64,000 nt of DNA, taken from Mariniflexile jejuense (GTDB lineage: Bacteria > Bacteroidota > Bacteroidia > Flavobacteriales > Flavobacteriaceae). The stretch lies in assembly GCF_042675665.1 (NCBI RefSeq), contig NZ_JBHTJI010000001.1, positions 2,356,001 to 2,420,000 of the forward strand, in the 5' to 3' direction. Below the pieces are notes generated by a model. That model saw only the letters and a list, made by a program, of their open reading frames with translations, was not told where the DNA came from and did no database searches. The first letter of the stretch is position 1, and the number at the start of each line of letters is the position of its first letter. Positions 8,677 to 17,339 of the stretch are shown here, in pieces. A program made the translations under genes and the position numbers.

Positions 8677-9425
8677 TAATTGTATTTACTTTCTATAATT
8701 TGAAGAAATCGTGCTTCCACTTCCTCTTTACCAACCCAATTATTGTAATCTAATTTTACAATTTCTACTATAAATTGTTTAGCACTTTCAAAAGATTCAA
8801 AGGACTTTAATTGAGCCATAACACGTTCATAATCTTCACTTTCACCATCAAATAAGTGTTTTATAAATGCTAATTTATCATTAAGTCCTATGTTTAAAGC
8901 GCCAATTTTTATTGTATCATTTAACGACTTTTTTTCGTTTAAAACGCCATTTTGTGCTTTAATAACAGGCTCAAAAACGGGCATTGTTTTAAAACTAGCC
9001 ATTAAATCTTCTAAATCGTTTTTAAGTGATGATTCTTTTTTTGTAGGTATATCTTTTAAAACCTCATCAATATGCTCAACCTCATCTGGCATGTGTGCTA
9101 CCATTTCTTTTATGGTTTCAATACCTGGAACCATCATGTTTTCTTCTTCTTCAACATCACCTAAATTAATATAACTCTTGTTTTCAGCTTCATGAGCGGC
9201 ATCTTTTTTGTTATTAAATGCACTTTCAAGTGTGTCTAAAAACGACGAGTTAATGCCTGCTGTAGGTACGTTTTCTTCCGTATCTTCATTTAAAAACTTT
9301 AAAACCGATAGTTTTTCAAACAGCACCGAAACTTCAGCATGCATTTTAATAACATCTTCTTTTCCCTTTAGCTTAAGAATTCTATGAGCTATACTTACCA
9401 ATTCCGCCTCTAACTTCTTCTTCAT
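8676..9425 (-). CDS. Conserved hypothetical protein upstream of rsmI
   Basis: A 249-residue soluble protein, not assigned to a named family. The N terminus (residues 1-45) is helical and charged. A long acidic, low-complexity middle (about 50-160) follows, rich in Glu and Asp with EEEENMM. The C-terminal 90 residues (from IGLNDKLAFIKHLFDGESEDYERVMAQL) are well ordered and helical, ending in VGKEEVEARFLQIIE. There is no signal peptide or membrane segment. It leads the operon with rsmI, the HopJ-family gene and the glycosylase gene, and diverges from tdk. The C-terminal part looks like a conserved domain of Bacteroidota; function unknown. Confidence 0.75.
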   Translation of the reverse strand: MKKKLEAELVSIAHRILKLKGKEDVIKMHAEVSVLFEKLSVLKFLNEDTEENVPTAGINSSFLDTLESAFNNKKDAAHEAENKSYINLGDVEEEENMMVPGIETIKEMVAHMPDEVEHIDEVLKDIPTKKESSLKNDLEDLMASFKTMPVFEPVIKAQNGVLNEKKSLNDTIKIGALNIGLNDKLAFIKHLFDGESEDYERVMAQLKSFESFESAKQFIVEIVKLDYNNWVGKEEVEARFLQIIESKYN

Positions 9426-9531
9426 TATTATAATTTTTAAATTTATGCTATTTAGGCATTTGATTTTTAATAAATTTACGCCACCTTTATAAAAACGAAT
9501 AATCGCTTTATTTTAGTGTTAAAATTACAAA

Positions 9532-10179
9532 ATGTTTCTTGAAAATACCGTAAATCAGAAAGAACAATTTGGTTGGATTGAAGTTATTTGTGGCTCTATG
9601 TTTTCTGGTAAAACCGAAGAATTGATTCGCAGGCTTAAACGCGCGCAATTTGCCAGACAGAAAGTTGAAATTTTTAAACCTTCTATTGATGTGCGCTATC
9701 ATGAAGATATGGTAGTATCGCACGATGCTAACGAAATTCGCTCAACACCTGTTCCCGCCGCTGCCAACATTCCTATTTTGGCAGATGGTTGCGACGTAGT
9801 TGGTATTGACGAAGCCCAATTTTTTGATGATGAAATTGTTCGCGTTTGCAACGATTTAGCAAATAAAGGTGTTCGTGTTATTGTTGCTGGTTTAGATATG
9901 GATTTTAAAGGCAATCCGTTTGGTCCAATGCCCAACTTAATGGCAACTGCCGAATATGTTACCAAAGTACATGCGGTTTGTACCAGAACAGGTAATTTAG
10001 CACAATATAGTTATCGTAAAGCTAAAAATGACAACTTAGTAATGCTTGGTGAAGTTGATGAATACGAGCCTTTAAGTAGAGCCGCTTATTACAAAGCCAT
10101 GACTCGCGATAAAGTTAGAAATATGAAAGTGAACGATGCCGAAGAAGTAACACCAAAACCCGAAAACCCCGATGCCTAA
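9532..10179 (+). CDS. tdk: Thymidine kinase
   Basis: A 215-residue type II thymidine kinase. The P-loop GSMFSGKTEELIRR lies at about residues 22-35, the DEAQFFDDE Walker B/catalytic segment near 100, and the lasso region with SYRKA near 165. It phosphorylates thymidine with ATP in nucleotide salvage. Only one Cys (VHAVCTRTG) remains of the structural zinc site that many homologues hold with four Cys, so it probably lacks that zinc. It overlaps alr by eight bases, so the two are probably cotranslated. Confidence 0.93.
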   Translation: MFLENTVNQKEQFGWIEVICGSMFSGKTEELIRRLKRAQFARQKVEIFKPSIDVRYHEDMVVSHDANEIRSTPVPAAANIPILADGCDVVGIDEAQFFDDEIVRVCNDLANKGVRVIVAGLDMDFKGNPFGPMPNLMATAEYVTKVHAVCTRTGNLAQYSYRKAKNDNLVMLGEVDEYEPLSRAAYYKAMTRDKVRNMKVNDAEEVTPKPENPDA

Positions 10180-11281
10180 AGCACAAGAAACCATACTTGA
10201 AATCGATTTAAAAGCATTAAAACAGAATTTTGAACATTTAAAATCGAGAATTTCTAATGGAACACATTTTATGGCAGTTGTAAAAGCGTTTGCCTACGGA
10301 AGTGATGCTTGCGAAATAGCCAATTATCTACAAAAATTAGACGTCTATTATTTTGCCGTTGCCTTTGTACACGAAGGCGTTGCGCTTAGAAAAGCGGGCA
10401 TTACAAAACCTATTTTGGTACTGCATCCGCAAGCTGCAAATTTCAACCTATTAATTGAAAATTGCTTAGAACCTAATTTATATAATGCTAAAATTTTAAA
10501 TGAGTTTATTAGTATCGCTTCCGCGGAACAACAAACCAATTATCCCATTCATATCAAGTTTAATACGGGCTTAAATCGCTTAGGTTTTTCTGAAAATGAT
10601 GTTAATTCTATTGGTGAAAAACTAAAAGAAACTACCGCAGTAAAAGTGAAATCTATCTTTTCGCATTTAGCCGCTAGTGAAGATTTGAGCGAACGAGAAT
10701 TCACCTTAAATCAAATTCAAAAATTTAAAACTATTGCCGAAAACATAACCAACACTTTAGGTTATAAACCAATGCTTCACATTTGCAATACTTCTGGAAT
10801 TTTAAATTATCCTGAAGCTCATTTTGATATGGTAAGAAGCGGTATTGGCTTATATGGCTTTGGAAATTCAAAAAAAGAAAATAAAAACTTCACCCCAATT
10901 GGTACCTTAAAAACCATCATTTCACAAATTCATACCATTAATAAAGGTGAATCTATTGGCTATAATCGTGCTTTTAAAACGGAAAGATTGTTAAAATCGG
11001 CTACACTTCCTATTGGTCATGCCGATGGAATTGGTAGGCAATACGGCAAAGGCAAAGGTTACGTTATTATCAACAATCAAAAAGCTTATATTTTAGGAAA
11101 CGTATGCATGGATATGATTATGGTAAACGTTACCGATATTGATTGTAAAGAAGGCGATGAAGTTATTGTTTTTGGCCCAAATACAACTGCCGAAAAATTG
11201 GCAGAAACAGCAAGCACCATTTCCTATGAATTAATTACAGGCATTTCACAACGTGTAAAACGCAATTTTATAGGCAACTAA
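10172..11281 (+). CDS. alr: Alanine racemase
   Basis: A 369-residue fold-type III PLP enzyme that makes D-alanine for peptidoglycan. Lys38 in VVKAFAYGSD is the expected PLP lysine; most homologues have VKANAYGHG, so this site is divergent by one Asn-to-Phe change. The opposing catalytic Tyr is in SIGYNRAF, and GNVCMDMIMV is the usual second-subunit active-site block. The ATG lies inside the tdk stop region (eight-base overlap). Full length and intact. It links cell-wall precursor supply to a salvage kinase gene only by position. Confidence 0.93.
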   Translation: MPKAQETILEIDLKALKQNFEHLKSRISNGTHFMAVVKAFAYGSDACEIANYLQKLDVYYFAVAFVHEGVALRKAGITKPILVLHPQAANFNLLIENCLEPNLYNAKILNEFISIASAEQQTNYPIHIKFNTGLNRLGFSENDVNSIGEKLKETTAVKVKSIFSHLAASEDLSEREFTLNQIQKFKTIAENITNTLGYKPMLHICNTSGILNYPEAHFDMVRSGIGLYGFGNSKKENKNFTPIGTLKTIISQIHTINKGESIGYNRAFKTERLLKSATLPIGHADGIGRQYGKGKGYVIINNQKAYILGNVCMDMIMVNVTDIDCKEGDEVIVFGPNTTAEKLAETASTISYELITGISQRVKRNFIGN

Positions 11282-11344
11282 GTATTATGTGACTTTTTTA
11301 TTTATATTAGTGTCAAATTAATTTAACCATTAAAACTAGTAATT

Positions 11345-11752
11345 ATGTTGAAAGAATTTAAGAATTTTATCATGACTGGCAACGTCATTGAATTTGCAGT
11401 AGCTGTAATTATGGCTGGAGCCGTTGGTCAGGTTGTAAATGGCTTTGTGAATGATATTGTTATGCCAATAGTAGGTCAAGTTTCAGGTGGCGTAGACTTT
11501 GCAGACATGAAAATTGTACTTACTGAAGCTGTTGCCGCTAATGGCGATGTAGCTGCAGTAGCGGAAAATGCTATCCGTTATGGTGCTTGGATTAACACTC
11601 TTGTTAATTTAGTAATTGTGGGCCTAGTAATGTTTATAATTATCAAAGCTTATGGCAAAATGAAGAAAAAAGAAGAGCCAGCTCCAGCACCTCCAGCAGG
11701 ACCAACTCAAGAAGAATTATTGATCCAAATAAGAGATTTGTTGAAAAAATAA
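11345..11752 (+). CDS. mscL: Large-conductance mechanosensitive channel MscL
   Basis: This 135-residue protein has the MscL layout: an amphipathic start LKEFKNFIMTGNVIEFAVAVIMAGAVGQVV running into TM1, the FVNDIVMPIVG pore exit, a periplasmic loop (about 50-80), TM2 (about 82-105), and a cytoplasmic C-terminal helix after a Pro/Ala linker. It acts as an emergency valve in the inner membrane under osmotic downshock. It is monocistronic, with a strong terminator directly downstream. Confidence 0.95.
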   Translation: MLKEFKNFIMTGNVIEFAVAVIMAGAVGQVVNGFVNDIVMPIVGQVSGGVDFADMKIVLTEAVAANGDVAAVAENAIRYGAWINTLVNLVIVGLVMFIIIKAYGKMKKKEEPAPAPPAGPTQEELLIQIRDLLKK

Positions 11753-11795
11753 CAACTTGTTAAATAAATAACATTGTGTTATTTGTTGTTAAAAA

Positions 11796-11828
11796 GCCTT
11801 TGTTTTCTTAAAACAAGGGCTTTTTTTT
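11796..11828 (+). terminator. Rho-independent terminator after mscL
   Basis: Stem GCCTTTGTTTT (11796-11806) pairs with AAAACAAGGGC (11810-11820) around a three-base loop, with one G-U pair, followed by eight T residues. Confidence 0.9.
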
Positions 11829-11861
11829 ACCATTAAAATAGAATTAATAATTAGTTTTGCT

Positions 11862-11869
11862 CTCAAATT
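11862..11869 (+). promoter_or_regulatory. Putative -7 element of asd promoter
   Basis: TAGTTTTG fits the Bacteroidota -7 consensus TAnnTTTG, 27 bases ahead of the asd start. No clear TTG -33 box was seen. Confidence 0.4.
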
Positions 11870-11896
11870 TTTAATGAATCTTAAAATCAAAATATA

Positions 11897-12886
11897 ATGA
11901 AAGTAGCTGTTGTTGGTGCCACTGGTATGGTAGGCGAAGTGATGCTAAAAGTTCTTGCAGAACGTAATTTTCCTGTAACTGAATTGCTTTTAGTAGCATC
12001 AGAACGTTCTGTTGGAAAAAAATTAACTTATAATAATAAAGAATACACTGTTATTGGTTTAGCTGATGCTGTGGCTGCAAAACCGCAAATCGCTATTTTT
12101 TCGGCAGGTGGTGATACCTCTTTAGAATGGGCGCCAAAATTTGCTGAAGCTGGCACCACTGTGGTTGATAATTCTTCTGCTTGGAGAATGGATCCTACCA
12201 AAAAATTAGTAGTTCCAGAAATCAACGCAAACGAGTTAACTAAAGATGATAAAATCATTGCTAATCCAAACTGTTCAACCATTCAAATGGTATTAGCATT
12301 ATCTGGTCTTCACAAAAAATATAAAATGAAACGTGTAGTTGTTTCTACTTACCAATCCGTTTCTGGTACAGGTGTTAAAGCAGTAAAACAATTAGAAAAT
12401 GAAATTGCTGGTATTGATGGCGAAATGGCTTACCCTTACCCAATTAGCAGAAATGTTTTGCCTCATTGTGATGTATTTTTAGAAAACGGCTACACCAAAG
12501 AAGAAATGAAATTGGCCAGAGAACCACAAAAAATATTTAACGACAAAACGTTTTCAGTAACTGCTACAGCGGTTCGTGTTCCAACCTCTGGCGGACATTC
12601 AGAAGCTGTAAATGTACAGTTTGAAAATGATTTTGATTTAGCCGAAGTTAGAGAAATACTTAGCAATACTCCAGGTGTTGTTTTACAAGATAATACCGCT
12701 ACAAACAGCTATCCAATGCCTATGTTTGCACACGATAAAGACGAAGTTTTTGTAGGTCGTTTACGCAGAGATGAATCACAACCAAACACATTAAACATGT
12801 GGATTGTTGCCGATAATTTACGCAAAGGTGCTGCAACAAACGCTATTCAAATAAGCGAATATTTAATTGCTAATAATTTAGTTTAA
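11897..12886 (+). CDS. asd: Aspartate-semialdehyde dehydrogenase
   Basis: A 329-residue NADP-dependent enzyme that reduces aspartyl phosphate to the semialdehyde, the branch point to lysine/diaminopimelate, threonine and methionine. The N-terminal Rossmann block VAVVGATGMVGE, the catalytic Cys in NPNCSTIQM (near residue 128), SGTGVKAVKQL, and the His-containing SGGHSEAVNV block are all present. Monocistronic: a terminator precedes it (mscL) and another follows within 25 bases. Confidence 0.95.
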   Translation: MKVAVVGATGMVGEVMLKVLAERNFPVTELLLVASERSVGKKLTYNNKEYTVIGLADAVAAKPQIAIFSAGGDTSLEWAPKFAEAGTTVVDNSSAWRMDPTKKLVVPEINANELTKDDKIIANPNCSTIQMVLALSGLHKKYKMKRVVVSTYQSVSGTGVKAVKQLENEIAGIDGEMAYPYPISRNVLPHCDVFLENGYTKEEMKLAREPQKIFNDKTFSVTATAVRVPTSGGHSEAVNVQFENDFDLAEVREILSNTPGVVLQDNTATNSYPMPMFAHDKDEVFVGRLRRDESQPNTLNMWIVADNLRKGAATNAIQISEYLIANNLV

Positions 12887-12910
12887 TATTTTTTATTCAA
12901 CTTAACATAT

Positions 12911-12945
12911 AAAGCTTCTGTATACCAATGCAGGAGCTTTTTTTT
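12911..12945 (+). terminator. Rho-independent terminator after asd
   Basis: Stem AAAGCTTCTG (12911-12920) pairs with CAGGAGCTTT (12931-12940), with one G-U pair, and is followed by a T run. Confidence 0.88.
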
Positions 12946-12972
12946 ATTATTTTTGAAATAATGGAAAATTCA

Positions 12973-13043
12973 TGATGAAAAAATAATTCCCTTTTTATTT
13001 AAATTATATTAATCGCCTGTAAAATAGAAACCAATATAGTATT
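12973..13043 (+). other. Decayed lipoprotein signal upstream of prolyl oligopeptidase
   Basis: In frame with the GTG start at 13044 an ATG-ATG-AAA-AAA begins at 12973 but meets TAA at once. In another frame the bases before the gene read IILIACKIET, a convincing lipobox (L-I-A-C) and linker. Many flavobacterial homologues begin with just such a lipoprotein signal before the sequence NYPKTKTVDT. About three small indels would be needed to join them. Confidence 0.5.
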
Positions 13044-15095
13044 GTGAATTACCCAAAAACCAAAACCGTTGATACTGTTAACACTTACTTTAATACCGAA
13101 GTGAAAGATCCTTATCGTTGGTTAGAAGATGATAGAAGCAACGAAACTGAAGCATGGGTAAAAGCACAAAACGAAACAACCTCGAAGTATCTAAAACAAA
13201 TTCCATATATAAACGAACTAAAAGCACGCCTTTCAAAAATTTGGAATTACGAAAAAGTTGGAGCTCCATTTAATGAAGGTAAATACACGTATTTTTCAAA
13301 GAATAATGGTTTACAAAACCAAGATGTTATCTATAGAAAACAAGGTGAAGCCAATGCAACCGTTTTTTTAGACCCAAATACGTTTTCTAAAGATGGTACT
13401 ACATCGTTAGACGCTATGAGTTTTACCAATGATGGAAGCCTTTTAGCATATTCTATTTCTGAAGGTGGAAGCGACTGGAGAAAAATAATTGTTATAGAAA
13501 CTGAAACAAAAAAACAACTTAAAGACACGTTGATAGACGTTAAATTCACTCAAATTTCATGGTACAAAAATGAAGGTTTCTACTACTCTAGTTATGATAA
13601 ACCTAAGGGAAGTGAACTATCAGCAAAAACCGATCAGCATAAAGTTTATTACCATAAATTAGGTACTTCGCAAAAAAGTGATACGCTTATTTATGGTGGC
13701 ACTTCAGAAGAAAAGCATCGTTATATTTATGCCAATGTTACTGAAGATAATCAATATTTAATTCTATCACCTCGCATTTCAACATCTGGCAACAAACTAT
13801 ATATCAAAGACTTATCAAATGAAAATAGCAAATTCATCACTATTTTAAATCACACCGAAAGCAACACCTATGTTATTGATAACGTAGGCAGTAAACTGTT
13901 TTTAGTAACAAACTTAAATGCTCCAAACAAAAAACTGGTAATGGTTGATGCTTCAAATCCAACACCAGAACATTGGGTAGATGTGATTCCTGAAACCGAT
14001 TTTGTTTTAAATGCAACCAAAGGAAGCGGTTATTTTTTTGCTAATTATATGGTTGATGCTATTTCAAAAGTAAAACAATATGATTATAGCGGCCACTTCA
14101 TAAAAGACATTGAACTACCTGGCTTAGGAACAGTTTCTGGATTTAGTGGTAAACAAGAAGCCGATATGTTATACTATTCTTTTACAAATTATAATACGCC
14201 TTTAAACATCTACGAATTCAATGCAAAAAACGGTAAAACATCGTTGTATTGGAAACCAAAAATCGATTTCAATAGTGATGCTTTTGAAAGTAATCAGGTG
14301 TTTTACACATCAAAAGATGGTACAAAAATACCAATGATAATCACCTATAAAAAAGGTATAAAACTAGATAGTAAAAACCCAACCATACTTTACGGTTACG
14401 GTGGTTTTAATATTAGTTTAACGCCTTCTTTTAGTATTACAAATGCCGTTTGGATGGAACAAGGTGGTATTTTAGCCATCCCAAATTTACGTGGTGGTGG
14501 CGAATATGGCAGAAAATGGCACGATGCAGGTACACAACTAAAAAAGCAAAATGTGTTTGATGATTTTATTGCTGCTGCAGAATATTTAATTTCAGAAAAC
14601 TATACATCATCAAATTATTTAGCCATTCGTGGTGGTTCAAATGGTGGTTTATTAGTTGGTGCTGTAATGACGCAACGCCCTAAATTGGCTAAAGTAGCAT
14701 TACCTGCCGTTAGTGTTTTAGATATGCTACGCTACCATACATTTACCGCAGGTGCAGGTTGGGCTTATGACTACGGAACTGCCGAAGATTCAAAAGAAAT
14801 GTTTCACTATTTAAAAAACTATTCACCTGTACATAATGTAAAATTAGGTATAGAATACCCCGCAACTTTAATAACTACTGGCGACCATGACGACCGTGTT
14901 GTACCTGCACACAGTTTTAAATTTGCTGCCGAATTACAAAGCAAACAAACAGGTAAAAACCCAACTTTAATACGCATTGAAACCGATGCTGGTCATGGAG
15001 CAGGAACACCAGTGAATAAAATTATAGAACAATATGCCGATATTTTTGGGTTTACACTTTTTAATATGGGAATTAAAACATTGCAAAATTTATAA
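13044..15095 (+). CDS. Prolyl oligopeptidase family serine peptidase (S9A)
   Basis: This 683-residue protein has an N-terminal beta-propeller (about residues 70-410) and a C-terminal alpha/beta-hydrolase domain. The catalytic triad is visible: Ser532 in RGGSNGG, the Asp in GDHDDRVVP, and His651 in DAGHGAG. It cleaves short peptides after proline. The only in-frame start is GTG at 13044 and gives a protein with no signal peptide, although a decayed lipobox lies just upstream in another frame. The protein may therefore have lost export to the periplasm, or the upstream sequence may contain errors. The domain body itself is complete. Confidence 0.9.
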   Translation: MNYPKTKTVDTVNTYFNTEVKDPYRWLEDDRSNETEAWVKAQNETTSKYLKQIPYINELKARLSKIWNYEKVGAPFNEGKYTYFSKNNGLQNQDVIYRKQGEANATVFLDPNTFSKDGTTSLDAMSFTNDGSLLAYSISEGGSDWRKIIVIETETKKQLKDTLIDVKFTQISWYKNEGFYYSSYDKPKGSELSAKTDQHKVYYHKLGTSQKSDTLIYGGTSEEKHRYIYANVTEDNQYLILSPRISTSGNKLYIKDLSNENSKFITILNHTESNTYVIDNVGSKLFLVTNLNAPNKKLVMVDASNPTPEHWVDVIPETDFVLNATKGSGYFFANYMVDAISKVKQYDYSGHFIKDIELPGLGTVSGFSGKQEADMLYYSFTNYNTPLNIYEFNAKNGKTSLYWKPKIDFNSDAFESNQVFYTSKDGTKIPMIITYKKGIKLDSKNPTILYGYGGFNISLTPSFSITNAVWMEQGGILAIPNLRGGGEYGRKWHDAGTQLKKQNVFDDFIAAAEYLISENYTSSNYLAIRGGSNGGLLVGAVMTQRPKLAKVALPAVSVLDMLRYHTFTAGAGWAYDYGTAEDSKEMFHYLKNYSPVHNVKLGIEYPATLITTGDHDDRVVPAHSFKFAAELQSKQTGKNPTLIRIETDAGHGAGTPVNKIIEQYADIFGFTLFNMGIKTLQNL

Positions 15096-15167
15096 TAATG
15101 TTCATTCAAGTGAAACCTATAACTATTAAAAACCTCTCGAGTACACTCAAAGAGACAACAAACATGT

Positions 15168-16082
15168 ATGCTACAAGTAAACAACCTTACTTTCAAATAT
15201 AAAAAACAACCCATTTTAGAAAACATTAGTTTTTCTGTTGGTGCTGGCGAACACTTTTCTATTATAGGTGAAAGTGGCTCAGGAAAAAGCACGTTATTAA
15301 AGCTACTTTATGGTACTTTCGATTTAAATGAAGGTAATATTTTTTGGAAAGACAAGGAAATTTTAGGTCCAAAACACAATTTGATTATTGGTCCAGATTA
15401 CATGAAATATGTAGCTCAAGAGTTTGATTTAATGCCATTTATAACAGTAGCTGAAAATATTGGCGCTTTTCTTTCAAATTTTTATCCTGAAGAAAAACAA
15501 GCACGTATAAAAGAACTTTTAACCGTTGTAGAATTACAAGATTTTGCAAACACAAAAGTAAAAGAACTAAGTGGCGGACAAAAACAACGGGTTGCCATTG
15601 CAAGAGCTATTGCCAAACAACCTGAAATTATTTTATTAGACGAACCCTTTAGCCATATTGATAATTTTAAAAAACAATCATTACGTCGAAGCTTATTTAA
15701 ATATTTAAAGGAAAAAAATATTACATGCTTAGTGGCAACACATGATAAAGATGATGTGCTGTCTTTTTCTGATAATATGATTGTTTTACATGAAGCTAAA
15801 ATTATGGATGAAGGCACACCGCAACACATATTTAATAACCCAAAAAACGAATTGATTGCTTCGTTTTTTGGAGAATTTAATACCCTTGACACTTTAGGAA
15901 TTGTGTATGCCTACCAACTAAAAAAAGTTAATACTTCAAATTTAAAAGCAACTGTAAAACAATCGTACTTTAAAGGAAATTACTTTTTAATTGAAGCTGA
16001 TTTGAATGGGAAAACGGTATTTTTTGAGCATGAATTTGCTTTGGAAAACGGGTTGGAAATTTACATCGAACCTTCTTCATAA
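15168..16082 (+). CDS. ABC transporter ATP-binding protein
   Basis: A 304-residue ABC ATPase with Walker A GESGSGKST, Q-loop YVAQEFDLMPF, signature LSGGQKQRVAIARA, Walker B IILLDEPF and switch His in VATHDKDD. About 75 residues follow the ATPase core and may be a degenerate TOBE-like regulatory domain. No permease or binding protein lies nearby, so the transported substrate is unknown and it must work with subunits encoded elsewhere. Its 3' end overlaps the WYL remnant on the other strand by 22 bases. Confidence 0.88.
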   Translation: MLQVNNLTFKYKKQPILENISFSVGAGEHFSIIGESGSGKSTLLKLLYGTFDLNEGNIFWKDKEILGPKHNLIIGPDYMKYVAQEFDLMPFITVAENIGAFLSNFYPEEKQARIKELLTVVELQDFANTKVKELSGGQKQRVAIARAIAKQPEIILLDEPFSHIDNFKKQSLRRSLFKYLKEKNITCLVATHDKDDVLSFSDNMIVLHEAKIMDEGTPQHIFNNPKNELIASFFGEFNTLDTLGIVYAYQLKKVNTSNLKATVKQSYFKGNYFLIEADLNGKTVFFEHEFALENGLEIYIEPSS

Positions 16083-16324
16083 ATTTTCACCGAATCTCTC
16101 AATTTTTTTAAAATACGATTTCGTAATTTCAAAGGTTTTAATACTTCAATAGTTTCTCCAAAACCTAAAATCAATCGTTCCAACTCAAAATTAATTTGCA
16201 CAAAAATATTAAAAATAACGCCATCGTCTTTTTGCTCTATAAATGTCTCCACCCAAAGGTAGCAACTCCAGTTGCAACTCCAATTTGCTTTGTTAATAAA
16301 AAATGAGGGATTATTTTTTAAGTG
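16061..16324 (-). pseudogene. C-terminal remnant of a WYL-domain transcriptional regulator
   Basis: An open frame of about 87 codons, closed upstream by a TGA at 16325-16327, encodes the sequence NWSCYLWVETFIEQ then FNIFVQINFELERLILGFG and VLKPLKLRNRI. That is the C-terminal (WCX) end of YafY/WYL-type regulators. The HTH and most of the WYL domain are gone, so it cannot work as a regulator. A 12-bp tandem duplication (GCAACTCCAGTT / GCAACTCCAATT, 16262-16285) repeats NWSC in the frame. The gene was 5'-truncated; no mobile element is visible at the break. Confidence 0.6.
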
Positions 16325-16463
16325 TCAGATACTTTATATTTAATTGCGTCGTTTTTAACTTAAAAAAAATATAAAAACCGCATTTAATCGATTATTTTGC
16401 GCGCTTTAAAGATGTTTTTTTTCAAAATGATATGTAAAAGTTTTGTTCATTTGTTTTTTTTAA

Positions 16464-16471
16464 TACATTTG
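16464..16471 (+). promoter_or_regulatory. TAnnTTTG element upstream of PID-CTERM gene
   Basis: TACATTTG lies seven bases before the ATG, with a TTG at 16443-16445 eighteen bases upstream of it. The spacing fits the Bacteroidota promoter, but it would give an almost leaderless transcript. Confidence 0.35.
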
Positions 16472-16477
16472 TACCCG

Positions 16478-16684
16478 ATGATAATACAAAACAAAAGAAT
16501 ATTTGCCTCAATCTTATTTGTATTAATAAGTTTTGTATGTGCTGCTCAAGCTGTTGGACCACCACCACCAGGAGGACCACCACCTGTTGGGTTACCAATA
16601 GATGGAGGTGTGTTAATTGGCATTTGTGTAGGCTTGGTATACGGTGCAAAGAAGCTAATACTTAGAAAAGATAATATTAATTAG
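16478..16684 (+). CDS. PID-CTERM-type small exported protein
   Basis: I place the start at the ATG at 16478, giving 68 residues: a signal peptide (IIQNKRIFASILFVLISFVCAAQA), a Pro/Gly-rich spacer (PPPPGGPPP), then the LPIDGG motif, a hydrophobic helix and the basic tail KKLILRK. A longer frame from 16397 would put extra hydrophobic sequence in front and is less likely. This motif-helix-basic pattern is the PID-CTERM sorting signal of Bacteroidota, thought to be recognised by a sorting system. Almost nothing but the sorting signal is present, so the mature product would be tiny. It converges on ribE with a four-base overlap. Confidence 0.7.
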   Translation: MIIQNKRIFASILFVLISFVCAAQAVGPPPPGGPPPVGLPIDGGVLIGICVGLVYGAKKLILRKDNIN

Positions 16685-17274
16685 TTATAGCTAATTTCAA
16701 AAAGCTTCGCTACATATTTCCCTAAAACATCAAATTCTAAATTCACAACAGTACCTTTTTTAAAGGTGTTAAAGTTTGTATTATTGTAAGTGTAAGGTAT
16801 TATTGCCACGCTAAAACTATCTTTTTTAGAATTCACAACAGTTAAGCTAGTGCCATTTATAGTTATTGAACCTTTTTCAATAGTAATATTATTAAGCGAG
16901 GTATCATAATTAAAAGTAAATATCCAACTACCATTAGCTTCTTCAATATTTGTACAAATAGCAGTTTGATCTACATGTCCTTGTACTATATGCCCATCAA
17001 GTCTGTCGCCTAATTTCATAGCGCGTTCTAAATTTACAGAATCACCAATTTTCAAGGTATTTAAACTGGTTTTGTCAAGCGTTTCTTTTATTGCAGTTAC
17101 CGTATATTCACTATCATTAATAGCAACAACCGTTAGACAAACGCCATTATGCGCCACACTTTGGTCTATTTTAAGCTCAGGAGTTAAGCTACTTTTTATT
17201 GTAATGTGAAGGTTATTTAATTCTGCTTTTAAATTTGAAATAGTACCTATAGATTCAATTATTCCGGTAAACAT
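16681..17274 (-). CDS. ribE: Riboflavin synthase, alpha subunit
   Basis: A 197-residue protein with two tandem lumazine-binding halves. The first opens MFTGIIESIGTI and holds the active-site NGVCLTVV; the second has GHIVQGHVD and NGTSLTVV. It dismutates two 6,7-dimethyl-8-ribityllumazine molecules to riboflavin. It stands alone here, apart from other rib genes, and diverges from pdxA. No FMN riboswitch-like leader was seen in the short divergent region. Confidence 0.93.
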   Translation of the reverse strand: MFTGIIESIGTISNLKAELNNLHITIKSSLTPELKIDQSVAHNGVCLTVVAINDSEYTVTAIKETLDKTSLNTLKIGDSVNLERAMKLGDRLDGHIVQGHVDQTAICTNIEEANGSWIFTFNYDTSLNNITIEKGSITINGTSLTVVNSKKDSFSVAIIPYTYNNTNFNTFKKGTVVNLEFDVLGKYVAKLFEISYN

Positions 17275-17295
17275 GATATTGTTTGTTTATTTAAC

Positions 17296-17303
17296 TAAAT
17301 TTG
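17296..17303 (+). promoter_or_regulatory. Putative -7 element of pdxA promoter
   Basis: TAAATTTG matches the Bacteroidota -7 consensus, 36 bases before the preferred pdxA ATG at 17340. This position also argues against the longer reading frame that opens at 17301. Confidence 0.5.
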
Positions 17304-17339
17304 CATCATCAAAATTACAAACAAAAGTTGTCATTCTTA

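Noticed and set aside
16397..16477. Longer N terminus for the PID-CTERM protein (start at 16397)
   Set aside because: It would place a second hydrophobic stretch before the signal peptide and would cover the promoter-like TACATTTG; the ATG at 16478 gives a normal signal.
17275..17339. FMN riboswitch upstream of ribE
   Set aside because: The divergent region is too short and lacks the conserved RFN blocks.
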